From Mytilisepta virgata (taxonomy: Eukaryota > Mollusca > Bivalvia > Mytilida > Mytilidae): a stretch of 64,000 nucleotides of DNA. The notes beneath the pieces are model-generated. The model was given only the letters and a program-made list of their open reading frames with translations. It made no database searches and had not been told where the DNA came from. This document shows positions 23,059 through 38,000 of this stretch, one piece after another (the stretch's first letter is position 1; each line of letters opens with the position of its first letter). Position numbers and translations under genes: made by a program. The DNA lies in NCBI GenBank assembly GCA_028015205.1, contig CM051514.1:38394150-38458149 (forward strand), in the 5' to 3' direction.

Positions 23059-26000
23059 CTGAAAACACGAAACAAAGTTGTATTACATGATTTTATGTCT
23101 AAAATACGTGTCGTTATCATACCTATATATATATGTTCATTTATATTTGTTTCAAAAAAACAAATGAAATATTTCGGTACATCTATGAAATTTACCTTTC
23201 AATGTTATCTTATTAAACAGAATTTCAATTGATAATGACCATACATTATATTTCATTTTCACGGCAGATCAATTTGGTGATTTTTTTTTCTAGTGTTAGA
23301 TCCCAGCATTACTGAAGGCAGGAATGTAAGAATACATTAACTAAATGCAATTATAATTCTATCGATATTTTTAAAACCGTTCTTATATGCTGAATTATAT
23401 CAGCGAATTGTTATATTATAATTATTCTATAAAACCAGATCCGCAATCACATTCGAAGGTCTTCCTTTCGATGCAGAGGTAACCTTTGGCGGAATTTAGA
23501 TTCGTGTTTATTTTAATTTTTTGATGTTTTGATGGTTGTGCTTATTAATTCATCATTATATCGTTATACAGGTTCAATCATTTTGATCTCGAGCACTGCT
23601 GCCCTCACTGCTGATGAGTTGTCAGTCAACGAAATGGGGATTCAGTGCATCAGACTTATTTTGGTATTTTTTGATACATTTTATTTCAAATATTTGACTG
23701 TGAAAATTTACAATCAATATTTTTGGAAACTAAAATACACAAAATAAAGGTTATACACTGTTAATTCTGATGGGACTAATAATGCCTATAAAGGCCATTT
23801 ATTGCTTGTCTTGGGGTGACAGATGCTGCTCCATATTCTGACAAGATGACGTCCCGGAAATTTAATCAAAATAAAACTCTAAGTACATTTTTGCCTGTTA
23901 CATGTATCACGATTTGTTTCCACATCTATTTCTAGAATGATTTTTATGAAAAGAAGGAAAACGTATGTATATATGAAGATAACAATTGTCTTGAAGTCAA
24001 TAGGGGCTAGTTAAGCCCAGTTTATAAATGTTAAGAATGAATTATACAATGCTTAACGTGACATTGTCATAACCGAATGCACTGAAGTAAGAATAAACAA
24101 GACAAAACTAACATTGTGTTAATTGTGGTGACCTTTGCGTTAACTTTTGTGGCGTTTGAAGCTATTTTATATATGTTATAACAAATGGTATACTGCATGT
24201 TCACTGGGGAATATTTTCCCTAGATGATTTCCGTAGGCACATTTTCAGGTCGCTGTTGATTGTCTTTTCCCAAAAGGTAGTCAATAACACACATTTCCAC
24301 AGAAACGTTCTTCGGGTTATATTGGATATAATGAGGTATACCTCAATGCGAACACCTGACTGGATCATAAATATTTTTTTGCACTAAAATGAGGCAAGGA
24401 TGGCTGTAATGTTATCTTATTTTTTCGTATTTAATTTGAATTCTGATACAATGAATACATGTAATTATATGTAAAATATGATAAAAAATACGATTGAAAA
24501 GCTCAAAATAAGACGATTTCACAAAATTACTTCACAGTCAGAACGCGTACGACAATGTTGAATCAGCAGTTGAACATTGAGGAAGCTTCATAAGGGCCTC
24601 AAACGTTTCTGAGTTTTGTATCAATGCAACAATTGAACAGAAAATGTAAGTCTACTTAATTCTTATAAAAAGTTATTTTTATTTAATACTGAATTGTTTC
24701 TCTTACTTTAAGTTCCGACTTCACCCACCCTATGTCGTTACTATCATCCTCTCCTAGAATTGTTTATGTTCGACTTTAAATTACCTAATATATAAATTTT
24801 TTTATAAAATGCACAAATATTTTCGTCGAAATCCAAATTGAAAAAAAATCCTTATCGCTAACGATATTCATTTGATTAAAAGAAAAACAGAATTAATTCT
24901 GAACCACTTTTCGCCTGCTCAGCCGTACTGAGATACCGGTAACTGAAACTGACGGTTACTTATATCAGCTTTCGACCAGTGATGCTGTCATCCGCTTTCC
25001 ACTACACTTTGGAATATCCAACAGTTGTAAATTCCTTTGAATGCGTCATTCACACGACTACACGCAATCAGTATAAACGAAGATAATTTAACTTTGATAT
25101 TATTGTATGCATGTGAACAGTTCGGCTACTTGGCAAAGACATGTTAGAAACCTCCATGGAACATAAATGCCCCTTTTAGATAAAAATAGGGTGACAAAAA
25201 AAAGAAACCTGGTTTGTGTAAAATTAAAAAAATATACATAAGGCCACATTTGGATAAAATATACAGAATCGTTAATGAATTTGTATAATTTATGTGATCA
25301 AAAATATTTTCAGAATATCTTTTCTTATCATGTATATTAAGGTAAGGTTTTTCGGTCGAATCGAAAAGTTGCATCAAGTTCTGATCACTTGAGCGTTTAA
25401 TCCGGTGAATTTTAACAAAGTCGAAAAGGCGCGTTGCGTACAATTCTCGTCTGACAAAAGGTCAACACATCGTAGCAGTGAATCGAATTACATGTTTAAC
25501 GATTAAAAATTAAAACGTTGCTCTATTGCTTGAAATGCATTCGGGAACTATATCAATGTCAATTTAAGCAAAGGTTCTTGCCAGGAACAGTTGAAAGTGT
25601 TGAATATTGATCAACATTGATTTGGGAGAATATTGTTTCAAACGACAAAGTCTCATGTTTATGGACGACTTCATCATTGCCGATGCTTTGAATTATTAGA
25701 TGTTTCAGTAACTGACCGTCTTTAACATGGCCAGAAATTAAGAGGATACAGTGCATAAATCATTATTAGAGTCGCAACTTGCTACAAGATCCAAACAACG
25801 AACTCATGGAGGTCATACATCCTGGGGTGCATTCAATATCGTAGCTGCTACGTAGGGCTAGGTAGCTCTTAAGATTCAAGCTAGCTAGTAAATCTATTAT
25901 GACGTCAAAGAAATCAAAATGCCATCATATTTATCTAAATTCATAAAAACATATAAAACAAATTTTATTATATGATTTTAGAAACCGTACGAAATTTGCT

Positions 26001-29000
26001 CAAAGTCTGGCACGATCATCTATCAGTAATAGGAGTATTTCCATATAAAATGATTTTGTTCGATATTTTATTGACATCGAGGCTAGCAACGTAGCATATC
26101 GTCCAACATAGATAGATGTCTAGGGCGTATTAGCTATGCCAGCTGCTACTATACTTCCACGAATTGAAAATCTAACCTCTAACAGTTCAAGAAGAGATTT
26201 TGAATAGATACGTGTACATGTATTTTGACTTCATTAGTTCGATACAAATGTCCATTTATTTTCTGGTCATCTACTTTAGGGCCCTGTCTTGTACTGTAGA
26301 GCTCTGATTTGGTAGGGATATGGTTAGTTGAGGGAAGGGTTCTTTGATGCAGGTCAAAGTCTTTTACAAGTATAATTTGATGCGTTTTTTATTTCTATTT
26401 AGGATATAAAAAGGGAAAACTATGCAGTATTTTCCATACATACCCAAAAAAAACAAAACACACATGCCATGCATTAGGCATGTTTTATAGTTGAATATAC
26501 ATTGCGCCACGATGCAAGTTAAACAGATCCAACACAATATTTGCATAGTACTTTGTTTTACTACACTCGAATTTAAACTTATCTAGATACTATCAAAACA
26601 AGTCTTCTATATGAATTTCATCAAAATCGGCAAATGAATATAGGCATGAGAGCGCTTACAATGGGGACGAACAGACAGAGGGACGGACGCCTGGCATTTC
26701 TATGTCCCCGCATTGCGTTCCGGCAGGGGACAAACATTATGGTCTGAAAACGAGATCAGGACATATGAATTTTATTATATTATTATAATGGAAAAAATTA
26801 AATCTATGCGTTCTAAATTTTTCATGAATTCCTGGGACCCGGAAACACGACATTTTCACCTTTTTGTTGCCATGGCAACGTCTCTATTGTTGCAAGGAAA
26901 TGTTAAAATGTTGTGTTTTCATGATTTTTTCTTAACTTTTTATGCAGATTTGATAAATAATATCTAGAACATAATCATTTTTACAATTTTCATTAAACCT
27001 TTTTATAAAATACTTACATAAATTATTTCTTGAAAAAGGTAAAATAAATACATTGTGACAAAACTATAAAAAATGTTTCATTGTAATGATTGATTGCTCA
27101 ACGTACAGTGGCAAATATTTTATGCTTCAACAATTTATCCAACACAAGTCAAATAGGGGCGCGGCACAAAGGGGAACAAATTTTGACTGCCACTAGAAAA
27201 CGTTGTTGGGAGGGGTAGGATGGGATAATTTAGCCTTCTGTAACGGCAGTAGCCTACTCCTTTTCTTCAGTGTGCAGGTGGTGTGGCATTCTCTAAACAC
27301 GTTACCCGCTATGGTCCGCGATCAGGCTTTCTGTAATAAGACCTGGCACACCCCACCCCCACCCCCCACCACCACCGCGAGGGTCTTCCCTATCCACAAC
27401 CTGGGGACACCCAGACAGCTTTGTGGGTTGAGCTCACGTAATCCATCTGTAATGAACTGCAGACAATTTATAATTGGTACTTTGCTGACTTTTTTGGAAC
27501 ATTTTTGGAGTAATAAAACGAATTTATACCTTTGGTTGTTGTTGCTAACACTGTTAAAATGCTGCCTGTAGTTTCTTTTTCTACAAATATTACAATATAT
27601 TAATTGATAGAAATGTCCAAGGAAAACAAAAGTAATATCCCAGTAAACAAATAATCATAATTTCAATAGTCTCTTTTTGGTCCAAATGGCTAAATACAGG
27701 CTACATAAATGGTTTAAGGATTTTATAACTCAAAGAACAGCTGGATATAAAGCTTTCGATCTCTCAAAAGTTTTTTTTTACATTTGATTACCATATAATG
27801 AAATGGACAAAACAAATTAAAAAGAAGTACTTTGCTGAATTTTTGTGATATTTTCATTATAAAAATTAATCTGTGTAAAAATGAAAAAAAAAGGAAATAA
27901 TGCGGATTTCTACCTTCAGTAATTGTTGTTTGGACTGTTGCAATACTAGTTTCCAATTTCATATTACATGTATCACCAAATGGCATTGCTGTGTTTTATT
28001 AAATGATATAAAATTACAGCCTCCTAAAAATTTCTTTCCTGATTATTTATGTATATTTACCCTTATTAATTACCAAAAGCCATTTTCGGATATATTTGTA
28101 TTAAAACTTAAATCGATGTAAACATACACAAGAAGTAGTCGGATTTATACCTTTGGTTGCTGTTGATTCTACTGTTGAAACAGTGGTTGTGGTTTCTTTT
28201 TCTACAAATATAACAATTTATTAATTGATAGAAAATGTCGACGGAAAGTCAATATTAATTCATCTCCCGATCTAAGTTACAAAAGACGAATAATTTCAAT
28301 TGTGCGATTTTATTTTGTAACATACGTTTTCTACAGGCTATTAAGCCTACTGCTAAATCCTCAAGTTTACCCTACACAGCCCATTGAAATTGTACTCAAA
28401 ACGTAAACAACCTTACAATAAAATCATTTCTATCCAAACGAAAACCTTGTTACAACCTGCAGGCGTCAAAAACAAAAATATGTTAACCATATTTGGATGA
28501 CACATGCTATGGCTGGGTGCAATACACAAACTATATATTGAGAGGTCATCACATTTCATTAATTGTTTTCACTCATGTTTGTTACACGCCACATTAAAAA
28601 ATCAATGAACCGTCGGAAAGGTCCTCGATCAGATTGAAAACACGTATTTTATTCCAGGTTTGGATATTTGATTTGAAATAACACAAGTTTCGTCGTATAT
28701 CAAAATCTTAACTTTTTGATCTATTAATAACGGTATCCATCATTCACAGACCGTTACCAAACACGCTGATTAACAAATGTACACAATGACCAAATACAGT
28801 CATTGTAGGCGGTCCATTACTGTGTACAATAAAATGAGCCAAATCTATGTCAATGCATGGTTTACGGTTTGTCTATTAATTCTTATTGAAATATTGCTTA
28901 GAAAATCGCACAAATACGTTATCACCCAGTGTTTGTAGTACCATTGAAATTTAGACGGCGGACAAAATTGTTGTACGGTTTTTTAGACGGCGAAAAAATG

Positions 29001-32000
29001 TTTTACGGTTCGGCTGACGCCTCACCGTACAACAATTTTGTCCGCCGTCTAAATTTCAATGGTGCTACAGATACTGGGTCATAACTTATATTGTCTTCCT
29101 TTGATCCACATGGCTAAGGAGAAGTTATCTTTCGTCTCCTCTGGGTAAGTGGGGGATCCAAAACTTTCTGAAGACATTTGAACATTTATAAAATCGAGCG
29201 TTTGTTGGTTTTCTACTTACACAGGGACTTATAGAATATTTGATTTAATTCATTGCATTAACACAAGCAAGTACACGAATGGTTTAAGGGTTTTATGTCT
29301 CAAAGTTCTGCTGAATATAATGCTTTCGACTCTCAAAACATTTTTTTCTACATTTGATGCATTTGAGTACCATATAAGGAAATGCTGAAAATAAATAAAA
29401 AATAACTACTTTGCTGAATTTTTGTGATATGTTCATAATAAAAATTAATCTGTGTGTAAAAGAAATATAATGCGGATTTCTACCTTCCGTAGTTGTTGTT
29501 TGGACTGTTGCAAGACTAGTTGTTTTGTCTTTTTCTACAAATAAAAAAAAAATTCATTGACACAAAATTTATCGAATCAAAATTAATTTATCTCCGACCC
29601 CTATCTAAGTTAGCAAAGAAGAATTTTAATTGTCTACCATTGGTCTTAATAGGCTATTTTTTCTAGGGAGATAGCTCATTGTATTTTTTATTTGGCAAAC
29701 AACACCTCTCATTTTAAAACTGATGCCTATTTATTAAAATTGTCCGTTATTCTATCTTTAGCCATTATTTGTTTATTTTGTATTTCTAGCAATGTTTTAG
29801 AGATCTGTAATTCATCGAATAATGAATAAGTAAATATTCGCATAATGTATCATATTATTTAAAAAATGACTGAAATAAATATTGTGCAAATGTCGATAAT
29901 AATCCAACACAGAAAAGGAACATGTAAGGGGCAAAACTATTTAGTAAAGCCACCATTGTGCATTAGAAGTCTTTTATTGTTAATACATTCAACCAAAACC
30001 ACAAACTGTCTGAAATAAAAACAAAATTCTTTGAAATGCATGACATTTGAACATTATCATCGACAGAAGTTCTTGATTTGGGAAAGGCACATATAAATAC
30101 TCAAGTTCTACTTAAGCGAATACTAAACCCTCATAACACCTTTGAATCTTTGATATTTAGTACCATTCAATATAGATAATTTCATGTAAAACGATATATT
30201 TTTCAAACAAGAGACAGACAATTCAAAATGTAGTTCAGAATTTTTACAGAGCTCCAATTGCCCTTCCAGATCAGAGAATCACATTGAGACCTTTAACACA
30301 GAGACAATTTGCGCGTCTCAGTACTAGTTCAATATGGTCCATATCCAATCAGTTTGTAGCACAGCCGATGCTAAATGTTATTTATTAACAATTACACAGT
30401 TAAAGCGTTAAAAAAGCGTTTAAAGAAATTAAAATTATGGTTAACAATCAAGAAGAAATGAGCTAGACTTGATATCTAAATTATGTCAAAGTGAACTTTG
30501 TCTCAGGAATCGAGCAATAATGTTTTTTTTAGATATATGTGTTGCCTTTTCAAAATTGTAATTCTGTTTAATATCAGGAAAGTTCAACTTCCCTAGATAA
30601 ATTTGAATGCACGCTTTATTATTAGTCTGCAACAGGCAACGCCGAAGTGGACTATAGATGTGCATCCCATCCGTCAGACACACTACAGTTTTCCGAAACT
30701 GTTTACTTAGTAACCAAATGATCTTATTTATCGTGTGTGAGCTTATAATGATGAGTTACAGGTCAAGTGTGAGTTTCACGTTGATCGAATAATTATTTCA
30801 GAGTTACTGACCTTGCAAATAGTAAATATTTCCAAAATAGTAGTTTTCCGGACTTTTTGCACAAAATGTTAAACCAACAGATCTTATTTATGGTATGTGA
30901 GCTTATATTATGAGTCACAGATCACGTTTGAGTTTCACGTTAATTAGTTAATTATTCCGAGACTAATCAAAGAAGTTTTTTTTGGTCAATTTTGCATTTT
31001 TTAATTTGCTCTTCAACTTTTTGGATTTTCGTTTTGGTTTTCAACATTTTAGATTTGGAGCACAACTGATGAGTCGTAAATCAACCAAATGTGCACATCT
31101 TGTGCATAGAAACTGGTATCAAATAAGTTAATTTCTGGACTTCTGTTGCAAACACTTTTACCAAATGATCTTAGTTCTGCTATGGGAGCGTATAATGATG
31201 AAATACAGATCAAGTTTGACTTTCAAACTGATTCGAAAATTATTGTGAGAGTCATTGTCCTTGGAGATGTAAATTATTTTCTGATTATTAGTTTTCAATA
31301 CTTTTTTGCGAACCGTTTTACCACTTGATCTTATATTTAGTATGTAGACTTATAAGGATAAACTAAAGATCAGTTTGAGTTTCAAGCTGATCGGATACTT
31401 ATTGTGTACTCCTTGCAAACATAGTTTTAGGATTTTTAGGAATCACTCTCTCCATACGTTTGCGTCCGATTCACATAGTCAAGGAGCATTGGTGTTTTCT
31501 CTCATAGCTCAAGCCGGTAGGTGACATTGTATTGCACAGTAATACTCTCAGAATGCTTGTTTACTTATACAGAATACCAAGTTAAACTAAGAACGCAAAC
31601 AGAATACATATTTATACATGTAACAGTGAGTGGACACATTTGGTGTTGGACTAAATTACTCAAGGTAATCACTATTTTAGTTGCAGCAGGAAAGTGATAC
31701 TAAAGGTTTACCGTCATAAAGTTTGTTAAAGAATTAGGAAAATTGGTATGGATACATTGTTTGTAACTCTAGCTGTTGCTAGATTAGTGTGTGGTTTTAC
31801 CTTCTTTGTTTATTATTGTTTTTTTGTTTCTTTACAATTTCGTTATGTTTTTGTCTACGATTTCCCCTATTTTTGGGGACTGCTGACCAGACATAAATTG
31901 TTGAAATTATCACATCTAGTGCACCAATTTTGGAATGAACAACATGTTTATTTTCACAACTGAGCGGATCCCACTGCCGATGCAATCAAGCCACAAGTGA

Positions 32001-35000
32001 TTAAGCCAAAAATATTTGCATAAATATATATTGTTTAATATGTGTCTGTTAAATAGAGTTATGAATTTATACTACCTTTGAATCTGCAAAATAAAAGAAC
32101 AAAACCGATACAATGAAAAGAAGATGAAATACCGTGTTATATTTAACGAAGTAAGCATATTTGAAGCAAACATGACACAGAAACAAGATCCAAGTTTAGG
32201 TTGTATGAAAATACCATTTGTAAGAAAAAGATAAATTCCGTTGTTTCTATTAATAAAATCAGATGAGGGCTGAGGTAATCAGAAAATATTAATGGTAACA
32301 AACTCGTGATAATACAAACCGTATATTCATATTAAGATAATATCGGTATTATACCTGTTTCCCAATACGCTATCAAAAAGCCACGTTTTCCCAATGCATT
32401 ATCAGAATTGAATTTTACAGTTATGTTATTTCCTTCACTTGTGTAGTTATATGATAGATTCCAGGTATCTGTGTTACATCGCGTCGTTATAATTGAACCT
32501 AAAAAGATATTAACACTGTATGTTGTATACATGTTTACTTTTAAACAGTTCTGCAATTACAAATCTATGATCTGATCAAGAAATGAAAGTTTTCGTCTAC
32601 ATTTTTAATATAAAACTCGTTTTAATCTAGATGGTAAAATGTAGCAAAATTTCATACATAGCAAAAAACGTATCAAGATGAGTGGGGTATGTAACAATAT
32701 TTGATGCAAATGGTAAAATTAAAAGATGAAAAGATCCAACACAAGACAAATTCTTGAGAACTTACAGTAACCAAAGAAAAGTCACATATATAACGTATTC
32801 ACAAAGTGCAGACCAAAGGAAAATATAGATGTACAGTAATGAATTCTATCATAGAGTGTTTAAAGTTTGCTTACTTTTTATATGTTTTAAACACAGCACT
32901 ACATAACAAAGGCATGAAGAAAGGTGAAATGTCAAGAAGGTCAAGAGATAAACAGAGGTGTCCTGTAGGGTTACAGAAACTCGTCATTCTACAGGTTTTA
33001 CAAACTCAAAGACGACGAGAACATGTGAAAATAGCACAAAAAAGTTTTAACGTAAAGTCAAGAAATACCACAGGGATATTCGTAGGAGGGGAAAATCGAA
33101 AAAACTGACAAACTGCAGAGTGCAACGAAGATAAAAGCAACACAAACAATATATTTAAAAACTAAAAACATATGAACAACATGGACCAGGTTCTCGGGAA
33201 GAGTAAGCAGTAAGCAGTCTCTGCTTCCTGCAGGACACGCGCCATGCTGCCCATGTCAAATCCAGTATGAGGAAGGGACAGCATCAATGGAACAGGTCCA
33301 TTTTCATTTGTGAAACGGTTTTTTCATACATGTCAACCAATAAATGACGTCCATAAAACTTTAATAAGGATGACTGCAACGACATAGCTGTCTGAGTACA
33401 TTTTCCGTCAAAACCCGGGGTCTGTCCAGGAAGTCGCAAGCCCTGGAATAACATATGAGTTTTGAAATATACACTCCATACGCCGGTGCTTCTGGAATCT
33501 TGCAACTGAAAAATGGGAAGCTGACGATTGGAAATATACAGTCATCCCGTTTGTCGTATGTTGTGTATTCAGCCTTCCTCTGGTATTAATTTCGAGGTGA
33601 AGGTCAAGATAAGATGCAGACTTGGCAGTGTCTGTTGTAGATGAATGGATTAGAAATTTTCAAACCGTGAATTGTTGAGTGATAAAACATCATCTATTTA
33701 GCGGAAGCTGAAATTAAAGGTACGGGCTAACTTCTTTTGTTTTTCCTTAAGAAGCCCATCAAGGAAATCTGCCTTTTGTAAAGATCTATTAAAACATTTA
33801 CAATTAAGACAGTCCAATAAGTTTCATGGGTAACCAATTTTCCCACGATATGTCCTGACGTTCTGATGTATAAAAAGAAAATACCAAATGACAACCAAGA
33901 CCGTGTCTTTTAGTTGGAAATGTTGCAGTTTGTTTTAACTTACATAATTTTGATAACAGGCCTATAATATAGTCGTTTTTACACGTCAGTGTACATTAAG
34001 GTTTCATATTTGCATACAATACCTGATTCCATAAATTCTAAATAGTCGTAATTGCATGTTGCATGGTTTTCGATGTCCATAAACCTTATTTCAAAATAAA
34101 CTTTCTGGTTGGACTGTGATCGTATAACCCATGTACAAGTTTGATCTCTACAATATATTTGGAAACAAACAAAATAACAATCATATGAAACCAAATATCT
34201 GAGACATAATTCATTGATGCCATGATCTATGCTTACTTTAATTTTAGTAAGTATTACATTTGTTGATATTTTTCACCGAACGACAGCTGATAGGACAATA
34301 TGCATAGTCTGTAATCGAATTAAACATTTACAGGCAGAAATGTTGATTTTAATAAGACGAGAACTTTCACAAACAAAATAAATCAGAGTTTCATTTTTTT
34401 AAGATTTTTAAGCAAATCCCAGCGTTAGGGATACTGTAAAACGTATGATTTTTGCTTTTAACTGTGGATCTGGCGTCATTTGAATGTATGACGTATAGGT
34501 TGGATTGTGACTTTGAACTTTCGATTGACGGTTAATTTTTTGGTATTTTCAACTTGGCATTTTTCGCAAAGAGAAGAATGCACGACAGATTCAGTGAAAT
34601 GGAAGAATTTAATCTTGACACTTTATTTTATCACCACAATACAACAGTTGGTGCCTTATAGTGATTTCATATGTAATACAAGCTTCACGTCAACAATGTA
34701 TTGTGCAAGTGTCAATAATACTTGTACTATTTATTAACATCATTATGCTTCTTAGCGAAAGTCGTACATCATATTTGAATTGCGCTTTAAGGACAGTCAC
34801 CATTCTTGACTTTAGTAAGTAGGCATTGTTAATGTATATGAAAATATTTGAGTTTTTAGTAACAATTTCTTTTTACGTTTTGCTTGATAATCATTTTCTA
34901 TGACGAGTAAGGATGGCTTATTTTGTTTCAAAATCAGTGAATGAATACCTCAACCTACATGACCTACAGCTTATCTTTACTCCTTTGATATATAATACAC

Positions 35001-38000
35001 TTTTAGTTCTTGAAGAATGAATTCTGTAATGTTAACTTTACATGTACTGAACTTCTCCTAACATGTCTTGACCTAACTGGATGTGCCTTTACATGTATAT
35101 GATCTTTTTTGACAATATTGTGATGGAGAATATCAAGTAAAAATAAACACTACCAGAGTGGCCGTTGAAGATACAATACGGGCTTCTAGAGAAAAAACCT
35201 AAATTCTAAAATTAGGTTAACAAATTACAAATTAGCTTAACGTTAATTTGCAAAGTTTTAATTGATGGACAATCATTATTCAAGAAGCCACTTATTGAGA
35301 TCCACTCATTGCCTACATGTTTTTTATTCGACTTCTATAACTCACTAGAAAGAATAAAAAAATGTCCACTTTTTAGATATAAATGAGGTCTTATTACTAG
35401 GCAAATAGCCTTTTTTGGTAATAATTCGTGTCTTATATAAACTAAACTATAAAACGTAATGATGTACGTTTTGGTACATTTTTCACTGTGTTCGTTGAAA
35501 CCAAAACTTTATCAAAAACGTGATGATTTTGATTTTGATTTTCCAAGTGTGAACTTCCCCTTTCTTAGCAGTAACATACCGATGTCTCCAGCCTGTGCGG
35601 TGTACATTTCACAGTTAATTCATTACCGCCGCGCATGTGATTTATACGGCGACTTTCTTGGCAAACTTGATAAACTTATGTCCAGCCTATATGTTAATTT
35701 CATCACTCCAAAAGTTTTACGGTCGTAATCACATTAGACGATAATTTTTTTTTATCTTTAAGACTGTATATCTTTAGTTAGATTTCACGTCATTCTGGAA
35801 CACCTCACCGGACTTTACACCTCACCAGACTTGGCACTTCACTGGAAATGTGACGTGTTCCATTAACCGAGCAGGACATGCTTACCCTTCCTGATCACCT
35901 GATGTTGCTTACTCTTCCTGAGCACCTGATGTCGCTCCCGGTTTTTAATGGGAGTTTACATTGCTAGTGATATAGTTGCTGTGCTGTGCTGTTTTGTTCT
36001 AGTTTTGTTTAGTTTGTTATACGTTTTTTATTGTTTAAGTTATACATGTGTCCTTGTGATGTTTATTTGTTGAGTTTCATTCTCCTGACTTTGTCTTTTC
36101 CCTGGACTTCGATTTTGTGAACTTTTTCCACTGTTCTGTCGCTTCCGTATTCTTTTGGCGATATTATATTAGAGTAGATATATTTCATGAGCAATGAATT
36201 TATATAGAGATTAATACAAGACCGAGGGTGATATTAACCGAGGGGTTGACAATGCATGTGATACGGATTTCACTTTATCATATACTGTAAAATGAGAAGT
36301 TGTTGCGTGCATTTATTATTGCGATTTGGTCATTTTAGACGAAAATGTGATTTTAATTATTGCGATATTGAGAAAAAATCCGCTTAATTCATATAAAAAA
36401 AATTCCAAAATGCGATTTTAAATTATTGCGATTACAACCCTGTCGCATTTTTCGCAATAATAATAAAAACATCGCAATAATTTCCGAATTAACAGTATTT
36501 CAATCGAGACATAATGCAGGGTATGCGATACAGGATATGCTATACAGGTTTCAACTATGCGTCTGTATTAGACATTCAAAATATAAGTAATAACTACTAA
36601 TTATATGATAAATAGACTTTATCAGTTTTTGTGCCTCTATTCCAAACACTCTATCACAACTAATAGCATAAAACAATTTTAAACAGATAGTGTTTCTCTG
36701 AATTCTTTCATAAAAAATATTTCAAGTTACACAAATAAAACATATACATATAATTTGGAATGGAAAATTGTTTTAAAATTGAAATTAAAAAAAATGTTAT
36801 TATTATGCTTGGACGATAAATATCAATAAAACAGTGTATTTGTATTGTTGATAACTTGCTGTCCTTTTCCTGCTATGTTAGCGCCTTAACGCGGAAATGT
36901 GAAAAACAAAAAAGATACAAAATGCAAGAAACAATATTGGAAATACTTTGTTACAGCGTCGGAAATATTTTTATAACTATAAAATAAATTTTGTGAATAA
37001 AATGTTGAGTATATTTATCCTTTCAGTTCCAATTTGATTAGTATTTTTTACTAGTGCCGCATGCATAACTACCATAACATGTCACAATAAACTTACGTGG
37101 GATATTCGTTTGGAAATCCAGGACTTGTCAAAAATTGTTCAGTACTTGAAGCTGTCAATTCTTCTGATGCAGTGCAACCTGCTCCAGCTAAAAACAATTT
37201 AGTGGAGTATTAACGGAATGTTATGTATCCCTATAGTACAACTACATGAACGTGTATACTGGTACATGTATTGACTATTTTGGAGTTTACTCTTTCCAGT
37301 TAGATGGATTCACTATATCATTCTATATTTTTATATATCGTCAATTTCATACGCATAAACAGTTCTCACGAACGAAAGATTAACTTAACAGTAACTACAA
37401 CGGTAAACCAATACAAAATAGTGCTTTCAACATGTTTTTGAAAAATGGTAAATATCGCAAGCCTCCAAAAGATCCATACTCAATTAATTAAGGTTTCTTG
37501 CATATTAATAAGGTCAATGATGCCATTTAAGAACGACTTAAGAGATACAAGTATTAGATGTAATAGTATTATTATAGTATAGTGTTAAATATTGGATCTT
37601 ACTTACATAAATCCCTTCCTGTTATTGTATACATTAAAAATCCCAATTCTGATGACGACGTGGAACTGTCTGATATAAATGATATGTAGACACTTCCAGA
37701 CGTAGCTGTTCTATAGCTTAAATCTCGTGCACTAGAGCCTGATTGACATTCGTTAGTATGTATTTGTGTTCCAGATGAAGATGAACCTACAGAAACATGT
37801 TTACAGATTAAGTAACAATTTATAGCGTTTATTAATTATTTGAATTAAACTGCGTACGTATAAGTTGCAAGCATCTTCATAATTAGAGGGAGATGGATAT
37901 TATTTTATAGTAGATAGCAGAAGATGCGTTTCAAAATTCCGACACATTAGTCTGACTAGTGTTTTTTGTCTTATTGTTTATAATTGATTAAGCTGACCCA

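Larger units (their letters stand above)
27520..29545. repeat. Duplicated stalk-exon region
   Basis: The block 27520-27960 (one KETT-type exon and one KDK/VQTT-type exon) is repeated at 28140-29540 with intron similarity (for example tactttgctgaatttttgtg and aaaattaatctgtgt). The second block is enlarged by insertions including the MITE at 28918-29085. Confidence 0.7.

Noticed and set aside
31050..31095. ctgatgag word in the 160-bp tandem array as another hammerhead
   Set aside because: The required GAAA is changed, no stem II or stem I pairing follows, and sister units do not keep the word.
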